Positions 20,859-21,769 of a stretch of DNA of 21,769 bases are shown piece after piece. The stretch comes from JACDAN01 sp036380355 (lineage in GTDB: Bacteria > Actinomycetota > Thermoleophilia > Gaiellales > Gaiellaceae). The position numbers and the translations under genes are program-made. The notes under the pieces are model-generated. The model made no database searches and was not told the origin of the DNA. It saw only the letters and a list, made by a program, of their open reading frames with translations. The stretch is from contig DASVEW010000033.1 in the NCBI GenBank assembly GCA_036380355.1, forward strand, positions 1 through 21,769. The letters are read 5' to 3'. Positions within the stretch are counted from its first letter, which is position 1. Each line of letters opens with the position of its first letter.

Positions 20859-20864
20859 TGCCGC

Positions 20865-21769
20865 GTGATTCCCGCCGAACAAGAGGTCTCCCGAGCGGCG
20901 CTCCAGAGCCTGGCCGACGCCGGGCAGAACCTGCTCGACGCCGACGACCTCGACGGCGCGCTCGGCGCCCTCGCTGCGGCGGCCGCGTCGGGAACCGGCG
21001 CAACGCTCGCGGTCGTCCGCGTGGCCGAGCGGGGCGCCGAGGAGCTGCAGACGCGGGGCGTATGGGCGGCGTCGCCGGCGTTGCGCGCGGAGCTCGAAGG
21101 CTCTCGCATCGCCGCGCACGAGCTCGGCAACCGGGAGCTGACGGACACGGACGAGCTGCCGGACGCGGTCCGCCGGCTGGCGCAGCGCTGGGGCGCCTCA
21201 CGGGTCCTCGTCAGCCCGGTCTGCTCGGACGGCCGCGTCGTCGCCAGCCTCGAGCTCGCCCGCGCCGGTGAGCCGTTCTCGGGCCCCGAGGTGCTGCTCG
21301 CCCGGGTGATCGCGGGCCATGCCTCGCTGCTCGCCCGCGCGGCCGACCCCGACAACGGGCCTGCCTCGGCCGCCGGACGGGGCGCGACGCTCGAGCTCGC
21401 GGGCCGCGCGCTGGCGGCCGTCGCCGAAGAGACGCGCACCGGCGACCGCATCGCCCGGCTCGCCCAGGAGGTCACCGGTGCTCGCTCGTGCGTGCTCTGG
21501 CGCTCCAACGGAGGCGGTCCGGAGCTCGTCGCCTCCGCCGGCACGCTTGAGGACACAACCGGCGCGGACGTCTCGGTCCGGGACGCCGAGCGGCAGCTTG
21601 CGGGACGCTCGACCGCGGTGCTCGGCGACGGCGTGGTGCTCATCCGCCTGGGCGAGCCGCCGATCGGCGGGCTGCGCCTCGTCTTCGACCCCGGCGAGGA
21701 GCCGACCGCGGAGGAGCTCGGCCTCCTCGCCGCCTTCGGCGCCCGCGCCGCGCACGCCGTCCGCGTCGG
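20865..21769 (+). CDS. GAF-like sensory protein, N-terminal part (runs off the window)
   Basis: The frame is open from GTG 20865 to the last base (301 codons) without a stop. The first 60 residues include an Ala/Leu-rich helix (SRAALQSLADAGQNLL) and ALGALAAAAASGTGATLAVV, the usual opening of a GAF domain. SRVLVSPVCSDGRVVASLELAR, EVLLARVIAGHASLLARAA and a second similar unit (RIARLAQEVTGARSCVLW ... VVLIRLGEPPIGGLRLVF ... LGLLAAFGARAAHAV) suggest two GAF-like modules in tandem. The output domain lies beyond the window; a histidine kinase or a PP2C/SpoIIE phosphatase would both be usual. It could be the sensory partner of the HTH-receiver regulator nearby, but no sequence here proves this. Confidence 0.75.
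   Translation, partial: MIPAEQEVSRAALQSLADAGQNLLDADDLDGALGALAAAAASGTGATLAVVRVAERGAEELQTRGVWAASPALRAELEGSRIAAHELGNRELTDTDELPDAVRRLAQRWGASRVLVSPVCSDGRVVASLELARAGEPFSGPEVLLARVIAGHASLLARAADPDNGPASAAGRGATLELAGRALAAVAEETRTGDRIARLAQEVTGARSCVLWRSNGGGPELVASAGTLEDTTGADVSVRDAERQLAGRSTAVLGDGVVLIRLGEPPIGGLRLVFDPGEEPTAEELGLLAAFGARAAHAVRV

Noticed and set aside
1..21769. CRISPR array, insertion sequence, phage genes or biosynthetic cluster
   Set aside because: No regularly spaced repeats, transposase, integrase, capsid or synthase motifs were seen on either strand.

Overview
This window reads as a chromosomal segment of a very G+C-rich actinobacterium. The run glmU, prs, rplY, pth, mfd, ppi lipoprotein, mazG, eno, ftsB/divIC-like, DUF501 matches the gene neighbourhood I know from Mycobacterium and other Actinomycetota. 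Several details suggest a deep lineage such as Thermoleophilia/Gaiellales, although this placement is inference from recall and not from a search. They are the GTG-rich starts, the BldC-like helix-turn-helix fused to a receiver domain, and the small membrane genes.

Layout. Positions 1-928 are a less G+C-rich accessory patch. It holds the end of a BrnT/DUF4258-like toxin gene, a BrnA-like antitoxin gene and a convergent HTH regulator. A tRNA-Gln(TTG) gene follows at 929-1002. From 1017 to 8197 one dense plus-strand run encodes GlmU, PRPP synthetase, a GT-C-type membrane protein, ribosomal protein bL25, peptidyl-tRNA hydrolase and an ABC exporter. A GNAT acetyltransferase lies on the minus strand (8244-8777), divergent from mfd. 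From mfd to about 19.1 kb the plus strand carries mfd, a parvulin-type lipoprotein, mazG, eno, a GerMN/Gmad2 lipoprotein, pyk, an FtsB/DivIC-like gene, a DUF501 gene and two small genes. The last part holds a HTH-receiver regulator, a four-helix membrane protein, a small tail-anchored minus-strand protein and the start of a large GAF-like sensory protein that runs off the window.

The core genes serve cell-envelope precursor synthesis (GlmU), nucleotide precursors (Prs), translation (bL25, Pth, tRNA-Gln), transcription-coupled repair (Mfd), nucleotide-pool cleaning (MazG), lower glycolysis (Eno, Pyk) and division (FtsB/DivIC-like).

Three non-coding patterns stand out. (1) Two structured elements of about 130 bp (19781-19917 and 20425-20550) are inverted copies that bracket the four-helix membrane gene. 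Each begins 3-4 bases after a neighbouring stop codon. (2) A second repeat, with the conserved flanks GCTGCGTCCTCAGTCGC and GACGCTCCCTGCG around hairpins of unrelated sequence, lies upstream of eno and of the DUF501 gene. (3) Many genes have a TANNNT- or GANANT-like hexamer only 5-8 bases before a GTG or ATG and no Shine-Dalgarno sequence, which suggests widespread leaderless transcription.
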